A stretch of DNA of 64,000 nt from Silurus meridionalis (lineage: Eukaryota; Chordata; Actinopteri; Siluriformes; Siluridae), in the NCBI RefSeq assembly GCF_014805685.1, contig NC_060887.1, positions 9,025,463 through 9,089,462 on the forward strand. Direction: 5' to 3'. Of the stretch, positions 11,416-22,738 are shown piece by piece (the stretch's first letter is position 1; each line of letters begins with the position of its first letter). The notes beneath the pieces are model-generated. The model searched no databases. It saw nothing but the letters and a program-made list of their open reading frames with translations, and was not told the DNA's origin. The translations under genes were made by a program, and so were the position numbers.

Positions 11416-12804
11416 TACAATTCTCAAAGCAAATAATGCATCTGTAGTGCTCTTCCTCAGCATTAAACCATACAGTTGCTCACAGATGGTCACCTCTTCT
11501 CTCAGCCTGGCTTCCACTACTCTTTCCCATAACTTCTTGGTGTTACTGATTCCCCTGTAGTTACTGCAGTTCTGCACATCTCCCTTATTCTTAAAGATCG
11601 GTACCAGCACACTCCTTCTCCATTCCTCAGGCATCTTCTCACCTTCCAAAATCCTGGTAAACAATCTTGATAAAAACTCCACTGCCATCTCTCCTAAACA
11701 TCTCCATGCTTCTACCGGTATGTCATCTGGTCCAACCAACTTTCCACTCTTCATCCTCCGAATAGCTGCTCTCACTTCCTCCTTACTAATCCTATCCACT
11801 TCCTGCTTCACCATCTCCACACCATCCAACCTTCTCTCTTTCTAATTTTCCTTGTTCATCAGCTGCTCAAAATTCTCCCTCCATCTTCTCACCACACTCT
11901 CTTCACTAGTCAACACATTTCCATCTCCATCCTTTATTGCTCTAACTTGCAGCACATCCTTCCCAGCTCGGTCTCTCTGCCTGGCCAATCGGTACAAATC
12001 CTTTTCTCCTTATTTAGTGTCCAACCTCTCATACAGCTCCTCATATGCCTTTTCCTTGGCTTTCGCCACATCCCTCTTTACCTCCTGCCACATCTCCTTG
12101 TACTTCTGCCTGCTTTTCTCATCACTCTGTCAATCCCAATTCTGTTTCACCAACCTCTTTCTCCTTATGCTGTCCTGCACTTCCTCATTCCACCACCACG
12201 TCTCTTTGTCTTCCTTTCTATTTCCAGATGTCACACCAAGTACCTTCCTAGCTGTCTCCCTTACCACTTCTGCAGTAGTTTCCCAATCATCCAGCACCTC
12301 TTCAACACCACCGAGCCCCTGTCTGACCTCTTCCCTGAATCTCACACTACAGTCTTCCTCCTTCAGTTTCCACCATCTTATTCTTCTGTCAGTCCTCACT
12401 CTCCTCCTTTTCTTCTTCACCTCCTTCATCTGATGCTGTCTAGTTACACTGTCCCCTGCCAACACCTTACAGTCTCCAATCTCCTTAAGGTTGCATCTCC
12501 TACATAGAACATAGTCCACCTTTGTTACTTATCATCAAGTTCGCCAATGACATGACCGTGGTGGGTCTAATCAGCAAGAACGACAAATTAGCATACAGAG
12601 AGGAGGTGCAACAGTTAACAGCCTGGTGTGGAGCAAACAACCTGTCTCTGAACGTTGACAAAACCAAAGAGATGGTTGTGGACTTCAGGAGAGCACAGAG
12701 CGGCCATTCTCCACTGATTATTCCTCAACACCAGCTCCATCACCAAGAAAGCCCAGCAGCGTCTCTACTTCCTGAGAAGGCTGAGAAAAGCTCATCATCA
12801 TCAA

Positions 12805-12805
<1 letters not shown>

Positions 12806-12861
<56 letters not shown>
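12806..12861. repeat. (CA)n microsatellite inside a LINE
   Basis: About 27 CA units, in the same position relative to the 3' end as the tract in the 3.4 kb LINE copy. Confidence 0.9.
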
Positions 12862-12863
<2 letters not shown>

Positions 12864-13396
12864 AACTGTGTGTTACCGAACTGTACAACCTGAACTTAAC
12901 ACACACTTATTACTCATCTCAATCCATTCCACCGTCATTTATTTATTATTATTTATACTTGACCGCATTACACTGTTTACCTGCTGTTTTTTGCACCTCT
13001 TGACTGTATTACACTGTTAACATGCTGTTTTTGCACCTCTTGACTGCTGCTCTTGCTGTTTTTTGAACTGCATTGTGTCTGTTTTTATTACTCCCAGTTT
13101 TAGTTTTTACAGTTCTCCTCGCACAGTACTGTATAATCGAAGTATACAGTAGGTTTACTGGTCGGCACTATCTTGGGTTTTGTGTTTTGTCTTGTGTTGT
13201 CTGTCTGCACTGTCTGTCTGTACTGTTTTTCGTCTGCACTGTTTAATAAAGGTTGCACTCAATGCAGTTTACGTAGTTTGTGTTGTGTTGTACCTCTATG
13301 TTGTTGTTTAGTGTAGCACCAGGGTTCTGGAGGAACGTTGTCTCGTCTTTACTGTGTACTGTGTACCACTGTGTATAGTAGATATGACAATAAAAG

Positions 13397-13432
13397 TCAC
13401 TTGACTTGACTTGACTTGACTTGACTTGACCT
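13397..13432 (+). repeat. (TTGAC)n LINE 3' tail
   Basis: Tandem pentamer ACTTG/TTGAC closing the LINE copy. Short tandem 3' tails instead of poly(A) are known for CR1/L2/Rex1-type LINEs. Confidence 0.85.
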
Positions 13433-14350
13433 GTGTGCACCTTTTATCCACTCTTATACGGCACCTGATGATCCTTCTTCTTCTTAAAATACGTATTCAC
13501 CACTACCATTTCCATCCTTTTAGCAAAATCTACCACCATCTGCCCTTCCACATTTCTCTCCTTAAAGCCATACCTACCATCACCTCCTCATCACCTCTGT
13601 TCCCTTTACCTACATGCCCATTGAAATCTGCCCCAATCAGCAATCTTTCATTCCTAAGTACCCCTTCTACCACTTCATCTAACTCACTCGAGAATTTTTC
13701 CTTCTCCTCTATCTCACAAATTCCACTTGTGGAGCATACGCACTGATAACATTTATCATCATGCCTTTAACTTTCAGCTTTACGTTCATCACCCTATCAG
13801 AAACTGTTTTCACCTCCACTACACTCTTACTAAATTCTTCCTTCAGGATCACACCTACACCATTTTTCTTTCCATCCACACCATGAAAGAACAGTTTAAA
13901 CCCACCTCCAATGTTCCTGTCCTTACTCCCTTTCCACTTGGTCTCCTAAACACACAACATATCTACCTTTCTCCTCTCCATCATATCAGCAACCTCTCTC
14001 CCTTTACCAGTCATAGTACCAACATTTAAAGTACCAACCTTAACCTCCACTCTCCTGCACTTCTTGTTTCCCTGTCGTCTCTGTAGACGTCTTCCTCCTC
14101 TCCTTCTCCTTCTTCGGCCAACAGTAGCCCAATTTCCACCGGTACCCTGTTGGCTAACAATACCTGTGGCGGTCGTTGGTAACCCGGGTCTCGACCGATC
14201 CGATATGAAATTACCTTTTGTGATCCGCATGTTTGATTTGGCCCATGTTTTATGCTGGATGCCCTTCCTAACACAACCCTCTCCATTTATCCGGGCTTGG
14301 GACCGGCACTAAGAGTGCACTGGCTTGTGCCTCCCTAATGGCTGGGTTGG

Positions 14351-14884
14351 GGATCTGCTTATCTGGCTTCTGATAATAGTCAAGTCTGTTTTAAAACTTG
14401 GATTTTAACTTACACTGAAGTAATAAATGCTTCTGAGCAATTAAAACTATTAAAGCCCTTTTTTTTATCTTTAATTTTACAGACCGAGGTCAATGACAGT
14501 GACTAATAATGACAGCAGTGTATTATGTACATTAGTATTGAGATGTTATAGTGATGTGCCTCTTTATTAGGCCATCCGCCTCAAAAAAAAAGCTCCTGCT
14601 TCACGTAATCCGGTTTAAAGTTACCTTTATAATCATAGCATTTCAATAAGAGAGAGAAAAAAGTTTGTACTTCTGAGTGCAAGAAATTGTATGTCATTAC
14701 TTATTACAGAATACAATCATGCAATGAAAAGGCAAAAATAACAAAATGCATTTTACAAATATAAAATGTTCTGTATGACTCATATTGTGAATACGCTTGA
14801 ACAAACCAGATTCTGTTTAAAAAGCCTATTTACACATAATTACTTATTGGCATTATCTGAACAATACATGAATAGAAACTCCAA
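14351..14884. other. 3' flank of trypsinogen copy 2, nothing recognised
   Basis: AT-rich intergenic DNA between the 5' end of the RTE element and the trypsinogen polyadenylation signal. No coding or repeat signature is seen. Confidence 0.4.
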
Positions 14885-14890
14885 TTTATT
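14885..14890 (-). terminator. Polyadenylation signal of trypsinogen copy 2
   Basis: AATAAA on the minus strand about 53 bases past the TAA stop at 14945-14943, a normal distance for trypsinogen genes. Confidence 0.6.
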
Positions 14891-14942
14891 GAGATTTATC
14901 AAAAATAACAAAGTTTCATATTTTAAAGTATAATGTTGTCTC

Positions 14943-17251
14943 TTAGTTGGTAGCCATAATGTTTTTGACCCAGTCAGTGTAGCGGCAGACTTCAGCATAA
15001 ACTCCAGGTAAACCAGGGAGCGCACATCCATCACCCCAGGACACAACACCCTTCAGCTGCCCATTGCACACAACAGGACCACCAGAGTCAGCCTGGATAA
15101 AAGGCAAAAGCATGGAGTGAGACCAATACATAATAAACTACAAATTAAATAAATCTGGAGTGCAGTGAATTTTTTTTTGTATATCAGGAACAAAAAGAAA
15201 GAACTTTATTGGGCTCCTGAATGGCACAACAAAGACTCAGGACTTTTCTGGTGACAAACTCATGAAACTCACTGATGAAACTCATCAGAATCACTTACTT
15301 ACTGTTTAATATATTTTTGTCAAAGAATATGTATTAAATAATTTCCTATAGTATATTATATTCATTTCATGTTGTTTAACTTGGTTGCGCTGCTGCAGCA
15401 CTGCCGAGTTTGAGTTTCAGATTAAGCTTCTATTCAATCAGAATTAGTCACATTTTGTTTTGCCATACGGCCAACAGGAATAAAAAGCACGGGCTCTTGT
15501 TAGATTCAAATCTATGTTTCTTGAAGCTTTTGCTTTAACAATCAGACTGCATGCTAGAAGGCATAGAAACATGTCATTTTGCGTCCTTTGGATGGATGGT
15601 CAAAGATCGAACTACTGCAACCTACATATGTTGCAGACTGCAGATCTCAAATCTATTTCTGTGGATTTAATAGCTGTATTTATTTTTTTATTCCACCAAG
15701 GAAAGTAATTTATTTGGTAGCAGCTATAATTACAAGACCATTTACAATAAGGACTTTTCAGGAAAAGCTGGACATCATGGGAAACAGTTCAAAACAGTTA
15801 TTACGCTTTTTCATGAGCCTTTTATACTTTTATGTTTGCTTTCCTGTAGAATTTGCACAAAAACACAATTTGCCTTCATTTCAAATCTCCAGGATAACCA
15901 TAATGTTTGGGGGAAAAATGCTTTGGCTGCAGTGAAAGGAGACACTTGCATTGTGTTTATACGATTTTTTTGCTTTAGTAATGGCATTTATGAAATGTAG
16001 CCAGAAATGTGGTCAATTTTTTTTTTGTATTATTATTAGATAATTTATAGCAACCATTTAGCAACAGTTAACTTATATCTAATAATGTGATGCCACCCCT
16101 ACTGCCCAAAAAATGCTGCCATCCGGGAACAGTTCTACTGTGATTTTACCTGGCATGAATCTTTGCCTCCCTCCAAGTATCCGGCACAGAACATGTTATC
16201 AGTGACTTTGGAACCATAGGACGCAGTGCATATTGCCTTTGAGAGTACAGGCACATTCAGGCACTGTAATACGGATGCAAAGATCACTGGAAAATATGAG
16301 AAAAGACACAATCAGCTTGTTGTGATTTTTAAGTTCATCTGTCTATGCATCAACAGCACCAAATAAATTAGTAAATGCACAAATCAAAAAGTTTCCAGAA
16401 AATACTCTAAGCTGGGTGTTTGTCTTAACAATGCTTCTAATCTAACACACTGTAAATTACTATTTTAAAAATTACTATTTTGTAAATTACTATTTTAATA
16501 ACTTTTTTATCACTATTTTATGTAACTGTTCCCTTACCTCCAGTGTTGATCTGATTTCCCCATCCAGACACCAGGCACTCCTCACCTGCCGTTACACAAG
16601 AGGATGCCAGGGGTATAGGCTGAACATACTGGTTAAAAACTGCAGGCTGGCTCAGTTTGATCAGCATGAAGTCATTGTCATATGTGATGTCATTATAGTT
16701 GGGATGTGGTATGACCTTCTCGGCCCAAATTCTCTGCTCGGTGCCTTCGTCAATGAACACGTGGTGTTCTCCCAGGTGAAGCGCAAGACGATGAGCCCTT
16801 TGGGAAGGAATTTTCAAATATAGTAAATGTTGTTTAAGTTAGTCAAAGCATACAATATTAAACTCCTGGCTAAATTGAACACATTAATATTTAAATCATA
16901 GTCATCATTTTGACTTATGTTCTCTGACTGGAACAAACAGAATACATGTTGTGAGATACTCACGGAACGTAGCAGTGAGCAGCAGACACGGCCCATAAGC
17001 TGTTAATTAAGGAAGCGCCACACCAACGCTCTCCGTCATCATGGGTTAGATAAATCTGCCAGGGCTGAGAGTGAGGTGTACATTCATAACCCCCGATGAT
17101 CTTATCATCATCACCTCTGCTGTGGTCTAAACATTTTGAACAGTTATTAACAATATAAAATAAAACAAAAAAAGATCTACATTAGTCTCAAGTAATATAA
17201 CATTTACTTACGCACAAACACCAACAACAAAACAGTTACAATGAGCCTCAT
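14943..17251 (-). CDS. Trypsinogen-like serine protease, copy 2 (complete, five exons, 249 aa)
   Basis: Secreted serine protease precursor. Exons on the minus strand: 17251-17212 (40 bp), 17126-16964 (163), 16797-16538 (260), 16286-16150 (137) and 15092-14943 (150). All junctions have GT-AG and matching phases, and sizes fit vertebrate trypsin genes. It shows signal peptide [13 protein letters not shown], activation site GDDDK before IIGGYEC, catalytic His in SAAHC, Asp in DNDFMLIKL and Ser in DSGGPVVC. The primary-specificity Asp (chymotrypsin 189) is present in GKDSCQ, so Arg/Lys specificity is expected. The residue before the catalytic DSGGP is Ala (QADSGGP) where trypsins have Gly193. That position helps form the oxyanion hole, so activity or inhibitor binding may be altered. 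In the calcium loop, [14 protein letters not shown] keeps the Glu residues. It is a tandem relative of copy 1. Confidence 0.93.
15093..16149. other. Intron 4 of trypsinogen copy 2
   Basis: About 1.06 kb, AT-rich. Short open frames show no recognisable domain. The part 15520-15960 may be an old transposon relic, but I could not assign a family. Confidence 0.4.
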
Positions 17252-17307
17252 TGCCACTGGTACAATTACAACAAGAATGAACAAGTCAGACTACAGGATA
17301 ACTGTGT

Positions 17308-17314
17308 CTATATA
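17308..17314 (-). promoter_or_regulatory. TATA box of trypsinogen copy 2
   Basis: TATATAG on the minus strand 57 bases upstream of the ATG, at the same offset and in the same context as in copy 1. Confidence 0.6.
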
Positions 17315-17429
17315 TCTTAATATCTATGTGTGATGTCATGGAGCATTGCCCTCGAAACAGCCAGTAAAAAATGAGCAAAATATTCTTGAACTGAAAGCTG
17401 CCAACTGTTCAAACTATTTTATCAGTTGG

Positions 17430-18050
17430 GCCTGTCAAACAACATGACTATTTTAAGGGTATATACACACACAAACTGCTTAGCCTGCTCAAAAAAAAAA
17501 AAACCAAATACAGAAACCTTGGAAAAGCCTTCAAAGATTTTATACCTACATGAGGCTGGACGCTGTTCAAGAATTAAAAATAATTTTACACAAGCCTAGG
17601 CTATCCCCTGAACAAAATGTAATACTATAAAATAATTACATAATATAATACAATCTCTGTAATACTAAGGCACACTTTTTTTTAATTAAATAACTCTTTT
17701 GTATTTTCGCTATGGCTCCAATTCATCCAAATGCATTTGGAAATTTAGAAATTGTGACACTACGTACAGACAGTAGCTCAGGTACAGCCAATCTGTCTGG
17801 GGTTATGACATATTCTAATTCAAAGGGCAATAAGTGGGTTTATATACGGTAATGTAGCCCTGAAAGCCCATCTCTTACTATATGTAAATCATATGTCTAA
17901 CCAAACACAGGAATTACCTGACCTTATGTAACGCCAGGTAAATGATTAAAAAACTGAAGTAGGTCTTATCAAATCATCATATCATGATGTTTGTAGCATG
18001 CACTATGTATTAGACACATAAAAGCAGATCTTGCACCTAATTCTAGTCCA
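17430..18050. other. Non-coding flank upstream of trypsinogen copy 2
   Basis: Similarity to the copy 1 flank stops near 17430. The rest is AT-rich DNA without recognised features. Confidence 0.4.
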
Positions 18051-18054
18051 AAGT

Positions 18055-18300
18055 TCAATTCAATTCTATTATTTTTTATTAGTATAGCACTTTTAACAAT
18101 GAACATTGTTTTAAAGCAGCTTTACACAGATAATGTGCTGATAAAGAGTAAGGTGTTCTTTTTAAGTGTAAGTTTGTATCTAATAGCCGGAGTCGAATGT
18201 TGCAAAACTGATGGCATAAGGAAGAAACCTTGAGAGGAACCAGACTCAAGAGGGAACCCGTCCTCATCTGGGTTGCACCGAATGTCCATATATTACAGTT
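18055..18300 (-). repeat. Dispersed retroposon 3'-end repeat, copy 3
   Basis: Shares the AACAATGAACATTG, AAAGCAGCTTTACACAGATA and GAGGGAACCCGTCCTCATCT blocks with the copy at 8049-8290, with a GAATT-type tail at its low-coordinate end. The orientation is minus. Confidence 0.65.
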
Positions 18301-19258
18301 AAACGATGTTGAAGTGTACAGTGATGGTGATATAAATGCAAACTGTAGTCTTGAGTCAGTGTAGCAGACCAAATCCATCCTCAAAGCTCCTGTTACACAA
18401 AGGAATGGCTTAGGGACAACAGAAAGTCCTGGAATGTGCAAAAGTTGTTGCATCATACCCAAAAATATTCAAGGTTGTAATTGGCACTAAACGTGTTTCA
18501 AATTAGTACTGAGTAACGTTTCTGAATACTTATGAACAATGCGATGTTTTCATTTTTTTCCCTCTTTTTAATAAATTTACAGACATTTCTAGAATTCTGT
18601 TTTCACTTTCTCATTAATCTACTGAGTGTAAAAAAAAATCTATTTAAACGATTCTAGTACCAGGCTGCAATATTACAAAATTAAAAAAAGTAAAAAGGTT
18701 TTGAATATTTACTAAAGAAAATTGGAAATAGGAATAAAGAAAATAAGACCAGCCTGATTTAAAAAGGTGAATGCGAAAGCGCAAATCTTTCACTTACTCT
18801 TAGTCAAAGAGTAAAAATCTAGTTGCAAAGTGATACCACAAAAAAAAGTGATGGGCTGGGTTAAAAAGAATTAAGTATTGTAAACCCAACACAATGAAAA
18901 GTCCTCATGTTCAGGATAAGATAACTTTACCAGGATGTCCCCACCCTGATATATTTTACATCTCCTGCATGAAAAAAAGGCACAAAAATCTAATCTAACG
19001 AAGAAAGATGGGACATTACTAGATGTAAAATAAACTATTTCCAATATACAATTATTCTCATCTAACCAAACATGAACCGTAAATTTTTAACCCAACAGTC
19101 CTCAGTAGATTAATCATGTATACCAATCTCAGCTATGAATCTCAGTTTGTAGCTGTTCCAGGTGTATCTTGGTTCAAGGCTTGAATAGGACTATACATAC
19201 CACTGGAAAGAAGGAGTCTAGCCAAACTGTTAATTTACTTGAGCCCCTGGTAATAAAA
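18301..19258. other. Intergenic DNA, nothing recognised
   Basis: AT-rich sequence between trypsinogen copy 2 and the SINE cluster. No gene or repeat signature is seen. Confidence 0.35.
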
Positions 19259-19259
19259 T

Positions 19260-19375
19260 ATATGTTTTGGTAGTTTAGTGGTATTAACATAGGCTCCAAA
19301 GGTCATTAGTTTAAATCCCAGCCTCACCAAGCTTGGACATCCAATAACACCTGTTTATTGCCCCATTGTAAAGAA
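19260..19375 (+). repeat. tRNA-derived SINE fragment
   Basis: GGTAGTTTAGTGGTATTAAC (A-box-like) is followed by AGTTTAAATCCCAG (B-box-like) and CCTCACCAAGCT, the usual start of a fish tRNA-SINE body. Confidence 0.55.
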
Positions 19376-19511
19376 AATAGGACCAACATAATTCACTCTG
19401 GAAAGCGAGACAACAATTTGAATACAATAAGCCATAAACTAAAACGTAAATAAATCTGCATCATAACTGCAAACTAAAGTACTCAAGTTAAGTAGTTACG
19501 TGATTGTCTAG

Positions 19512-19736
19512 TCCCTGGTGGTCTAGTAGTTAGGATGTGGCGCTCTCACCGCTGCATCCCGGGTTCGATCCTCGGTCAGGGAACCAACCCCAGCCACTCT
19601 TAGTGCCAGTCCCAAGCCCGGATAAATGGGGAGGGTTGCATTAGGAAGGGCATCCAGCGTAAAACATGTGCCAAATCAAACATGCGGAGGATCTGCTGTG
19701 GCGACTCCTAACGGCAGGAGCCGAAAGAAATTTTTT
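19512..19736 (+). repeat. Composite SINE: tRNA-Glu head, RTE 5' segment and RTE 3' tail
   Basis: 19512-19583 is a 72-nt tRNA-Glu-like sequence: acceptor TCCCTGG pairs with TCAGGGA, anticodon loop CTCTCAC (anticodon CTC), T arm CCGGG-TTCGATC-CTCGG. 19597-19687 matches the 5' region of the RTE element (minus strand, about 14318-14228; shared CCCAAGCCCGGATAAATGG and CCAAATCAAACATGCGGA). 19689-19732 matches the RTE 3' end at 58362-58398 (TGTGGCGACTCCTAAC, AGCCGAAAGAA). The likely mechanism is pol III transcription from the tRNA head and mobilisation by RTE proteins via the shared tail. It is not a stand-alone tRNA gene, although the head could still fold. Confidence 0.75.
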
Positions 19737-19739
19737 TGT

Positions 19740-20560
19740 AGTTAAGTGATTGTCTTGCTACCTTAATAAATAATGAATTGGGTATTTCTGGGAGAGTATC
19801 CAGATTTGCTGAAATCTTCCCCAAAATCAAGCATTTACTGAAGATAATAAAGATGTTCTATGTACTTATTAATAAACACAGTATTATCTCAGGTAAAATA
19901 TGACTTGCTTTGTACGTGGTGACCGTCAATTTGGCCTGACATGCCATATATAAGATGAGGGGGAAAAAAGGAAGAAGAAAAAAAAGATCATTTCTAATTT
20001 AACATAATTTTTTTAAGCTGAACAGTGAGTGCTTAGGAAGATGCACCTCAGTGAAATTTGGGTGGATACTTGTCCTGTTTCAGGAAGAAGGAGCAGTTAA
20101 AAGTAAAAAAAATGTGTGCTGCAAAATAAAAAGCTAAAAGATGCACAAAAGAATGGAGGAAAAATAAACTTTTGAGTTATCTAAGCCTTCCACGAGCTGA
20201 GGAACATTTCAGTACTCAATTTATTCAAAAGAGCAAGTCATCAACTAATTTTGTATAAAAAATACTCAAGCTTTAGAATTTTTGGTTTTTCAGGTCAAGG
20301 AAGAAAATGACCATTTTGCACAAATATGAGGGCTTCACTTGATTATTTTACACTCGTACCTTCTCGTATGGTGCAAATACTACGAATAAATCAAGAAAGG
20401 CAAAGAAAGATGAAGAAGAGGAAAATGGGGAGGAAGGTGATTTATTATTAATGTCCTATGTGTATTTTATTTTTTTTATTTTTTACCTGTTTACTTTTTT
20501 TCTGTAAATGGAGTTAGATTTTCCTCCAGTTGGAGGTTCAGAACTCATCAGCGGCAGATC
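19740..20560. other. Intergenic DNA, nothing recognised
   Basis: AT-rich, with low-complexity A-runs near 19965-19990 and 20085-20140. No gene is seen. Confidence 0.35.
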
Positions 20561-20640
20561 GGTGTTGCTGAGGTTGAAACTAAAAACTTTCTGATCAGAA
20601 ATCCAATGTCTTAACCACTAAGCTACCAATGGACACATGA
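20560..20640 (-). repeat. tRNA-derived SINE fragment
   Basis: On the minus strand it reads TTGGTAGCTTAGTGGTTAAG (A-box-like), then GATTTCTGATCAGAAAG and AGTTTCAACC (decayed B box), a familiar fish tRNA-SINE head. Confidence 0.6.
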
Positions 20641-20679
20641 CCATCATTCCCATATGTGCTTTCTAAACATTTAAATCCA

Positions 20680-21060
20680 GAATTACTCCTCCCTTTACTG
20701 CTATAACAGCTTTCACAGGAACATTATTAAGGTCAGACACTGTTGTTGGGTGAGGAGACCAGTCAGCATTCATTCATTTAAAAGGTGTTCTATGGGGTTG
20801 AGGTCAGTGCTGTGCAGGAGCCTCATATTCTTCCACTTCGTGTCTTCATGAAGCTCATTTGCACAAGGTTACTTTTATACTGGAACAGAATTGGGCCATT
20901 TACCACCACTGAAGGGATGTTTTACAGCAACAGCAAACAAAAACATGAAAAATGTATTTCTTTTAAAATTGTGGTAACAATTTGGGCAAAACCCTCATAT
21001 TAGTATGATTAGCAGGTGTTCGCATACATTTAGCAATTAAGTGCAGTTACAATGTCTTTA
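20680..21060. repeat. Interspersed DNA-transposon-like relic
   Basis: The stretch around TATGGGGTTGAGGTCAGTGC and the following CTTCCACTTCGTGTCTTCATG resembles a common fish repeat thought to derive from a DNA transposon. The class is not certain and no open frame is kept. Confidence 0.4.
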
Positions 21061-21379
21061 TATGGGGGTTTGACTCTTACTGTTGAAAAAGCATTATGTG
21101 TATCATCTCTATTAGATGGTATGTAACCCATCTAGTTTTTTGTGTTCTTCACCACAAACACCACGAGATTTTGGATAGACTTAATACAGCAAATAATGCT
21201 GTTCCGGTTCTCTGAGGTAAAAGAAGAGAGAGAAAAACTGAGGCAAACTTCATTGAAATTTGATCGAGTTACCTCTTCCATTTCAATCACACTCCTGGAA
21301 ACTGTTTATACTCTTACTTTTGCCTGCTGTTTATTTTTCATTCGAAAATGTGCACCATAAAACATTCAGCAGATTCACA

Positions 21380-22738
21380 GGTTTATTAACTCGTTCGCGT
21401 GTTTAAATACACCACACATCATTACAACAGCATTCCTTTTCATCAAGAGATCTTGCACACCATGTTTGTCCCAAGTTTGTGGCTGTTCTGTCATCATCAT
21501 CATAGGAGGAAGGAACAAACAAAAAAACAATCAGGTCTAAATACCTACAGGAAAAAACATTTAAAGTAAGGAAATTAAGTGAATCGCTGTTATAACTACA
21601 TTCATTTTAATGCTTACTGATGGCAAACGATAAATATACCAGCTATAATACTATGTAATGAATCATTTAAAAGCATTTTTAAACAAAAGTTCATAAGGCA
21701 TAAACACAGTACACGCATGACGTGGGTATGCACTGTCAGATCTTTATCACAAAGTAATCACGATCATGAAATAAAGATTACAGCGATTGGAAAATGACTG
21801 TCCATGAGAAGGACACTGAGCATCTTTAACTATGTGCAGCACAAATGCAAATTAATTACAACAGCTGGAAAACACTATAATTCCAAAACAAAAAAAGAAA
21901 AAAAAAAGAAGCTGCTGTAAATTCATGGTCCACCTGGTAAATTCACACGATGAGTCCTTGATACGTGGAACTTAAAAGCTCTGCCAAGTTTTTTTATATC
22001 ATATAAAAAAGGGACAGAACTTTCCACCATAACGAAATCCACTGTTATATACCCGCTGAACCGCGTTTAATCAAACGTCAAGCGATTGAAGAAAAGAAAA
22101 AAATCTACATAGAGGTGATTCGAAGCTTATTAATCTCCACGAGGAATCTCAAAACATAAAAAGGTTACAAAACCAATTCAGTAAACACGAAGACCACCAG
22201 GTGACGGAAATAAAGTATACACACATTATTCACATGTACATAACAAGTGTGCATTCTACATGTTCATTTCAAACATTTCTGTTACGGACTGTAATGCCTT
22301 CATTTCGTATAAATTTTTTTTAAAAAATTACATAGACTTGACTTTGGATGTATAATATCTCTACGTTTTATTTTATAGAATGTAACAGGTTAAACCGCTG
22401 AATAACTGAAGTATGCGACAGCATTTAAGCATTTACAAGACGTGCTTCATTCGTATAACAAGCTTCTTTTTCTTTTCAAATGCATAATCAAACGGGAAGA
22501 GAAACCTGAAAATGCTTAGTTTTATTCTTTTCGTTCAGTTTTTCATTCTGAAAAGGTGAAAAAAAAATCCTTAGCAATGAGACAACTATTGTTATTAAGT
22601 GCAGCAAAATGTCTCATAACAAGCCAGAATAGAATGGTAGAGTCTAATGGAGCCAAATCGTTTGAACACTAGAGTCGTTAAATATTACAAAGCATTTTCA
22701 TGTTAATCAACTACCTCCGATGAATTAAGCCAAACCTT
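21380..22738 (-). other. Probable 3' untranslated region of zinc-finger gene A
   Basis: AT-rich, without frames. Minus-strand AATAAA signals occur at 22526-22521 and 22372-22367 among others. Which one is used cannot be told. Confidence 0.45.

Larger units (their letters stand above)
12520..13436 (+). mobile_element. 5'-truncated CR1/Rex1/L2-group LINE inserted in the RTE element
   Basis: The plus strand starts inside the RT at the catalytic box ([15 protein letters not shown]; the family FADD is FAND here), continues [20 protein letters not shown], then an internal deletion joins to QQRLYFL-like sequence. A CA microsatellite lies at 12806-12861. The 3' end is GACAATAAAAGTCACTTGAC with about seven TTGAC repeats (13397-13432). 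It is the same family as the minus-strand LINE at 3.4-6.2 kb. RTE sequence resumes immediately with CTGTGTGCACC. Confidence 0.8.
7646..14350 (-). mobile_element. RTE-type non-LTR retrotransposon split by four later insertions
   Basis: Read right to left on the minus strand. 14230-13437 is the 5' part and endonuclease start (VKVGTLNVGTMTGKGREVAD). 12519-12130 is the segment before RT (WWNEEVQDSIRRKR). 11829-11416 is RT fingers (GPDDIPVEAWRCLGE, VPIFKNKGD, NYRGIS). 10979-10721 is palm (HCVFVDLEKVYDRVPR, GLHQGSSLS). 8595-8291 and 8048-7646 are the C-terminal region (GSTVQCKGECV, and GRPKMRF by comparison with the 57-58 kb copy). The gaps are foreign: 12520-13436, 10980-11415, 8596-10712 and 8049-8290. 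Stops and frameshifts make it inactive. Its 3' end is missing beyond about 7650. Confidence 0.75.

Noticed and set aside
11852..12507. Ser/Leu-rich plus-strand frames of 186-193 codons
   Set aside because: They are antisense shadows of the RTE coding sequence.
19512..19583. Functional tRNA-Glu(CTC) gene
   Set aside because: It folds well but is fused directly to an RTE-derived body and tail, so it is the head of a SINE; no terminator T-run follows the tRNA.
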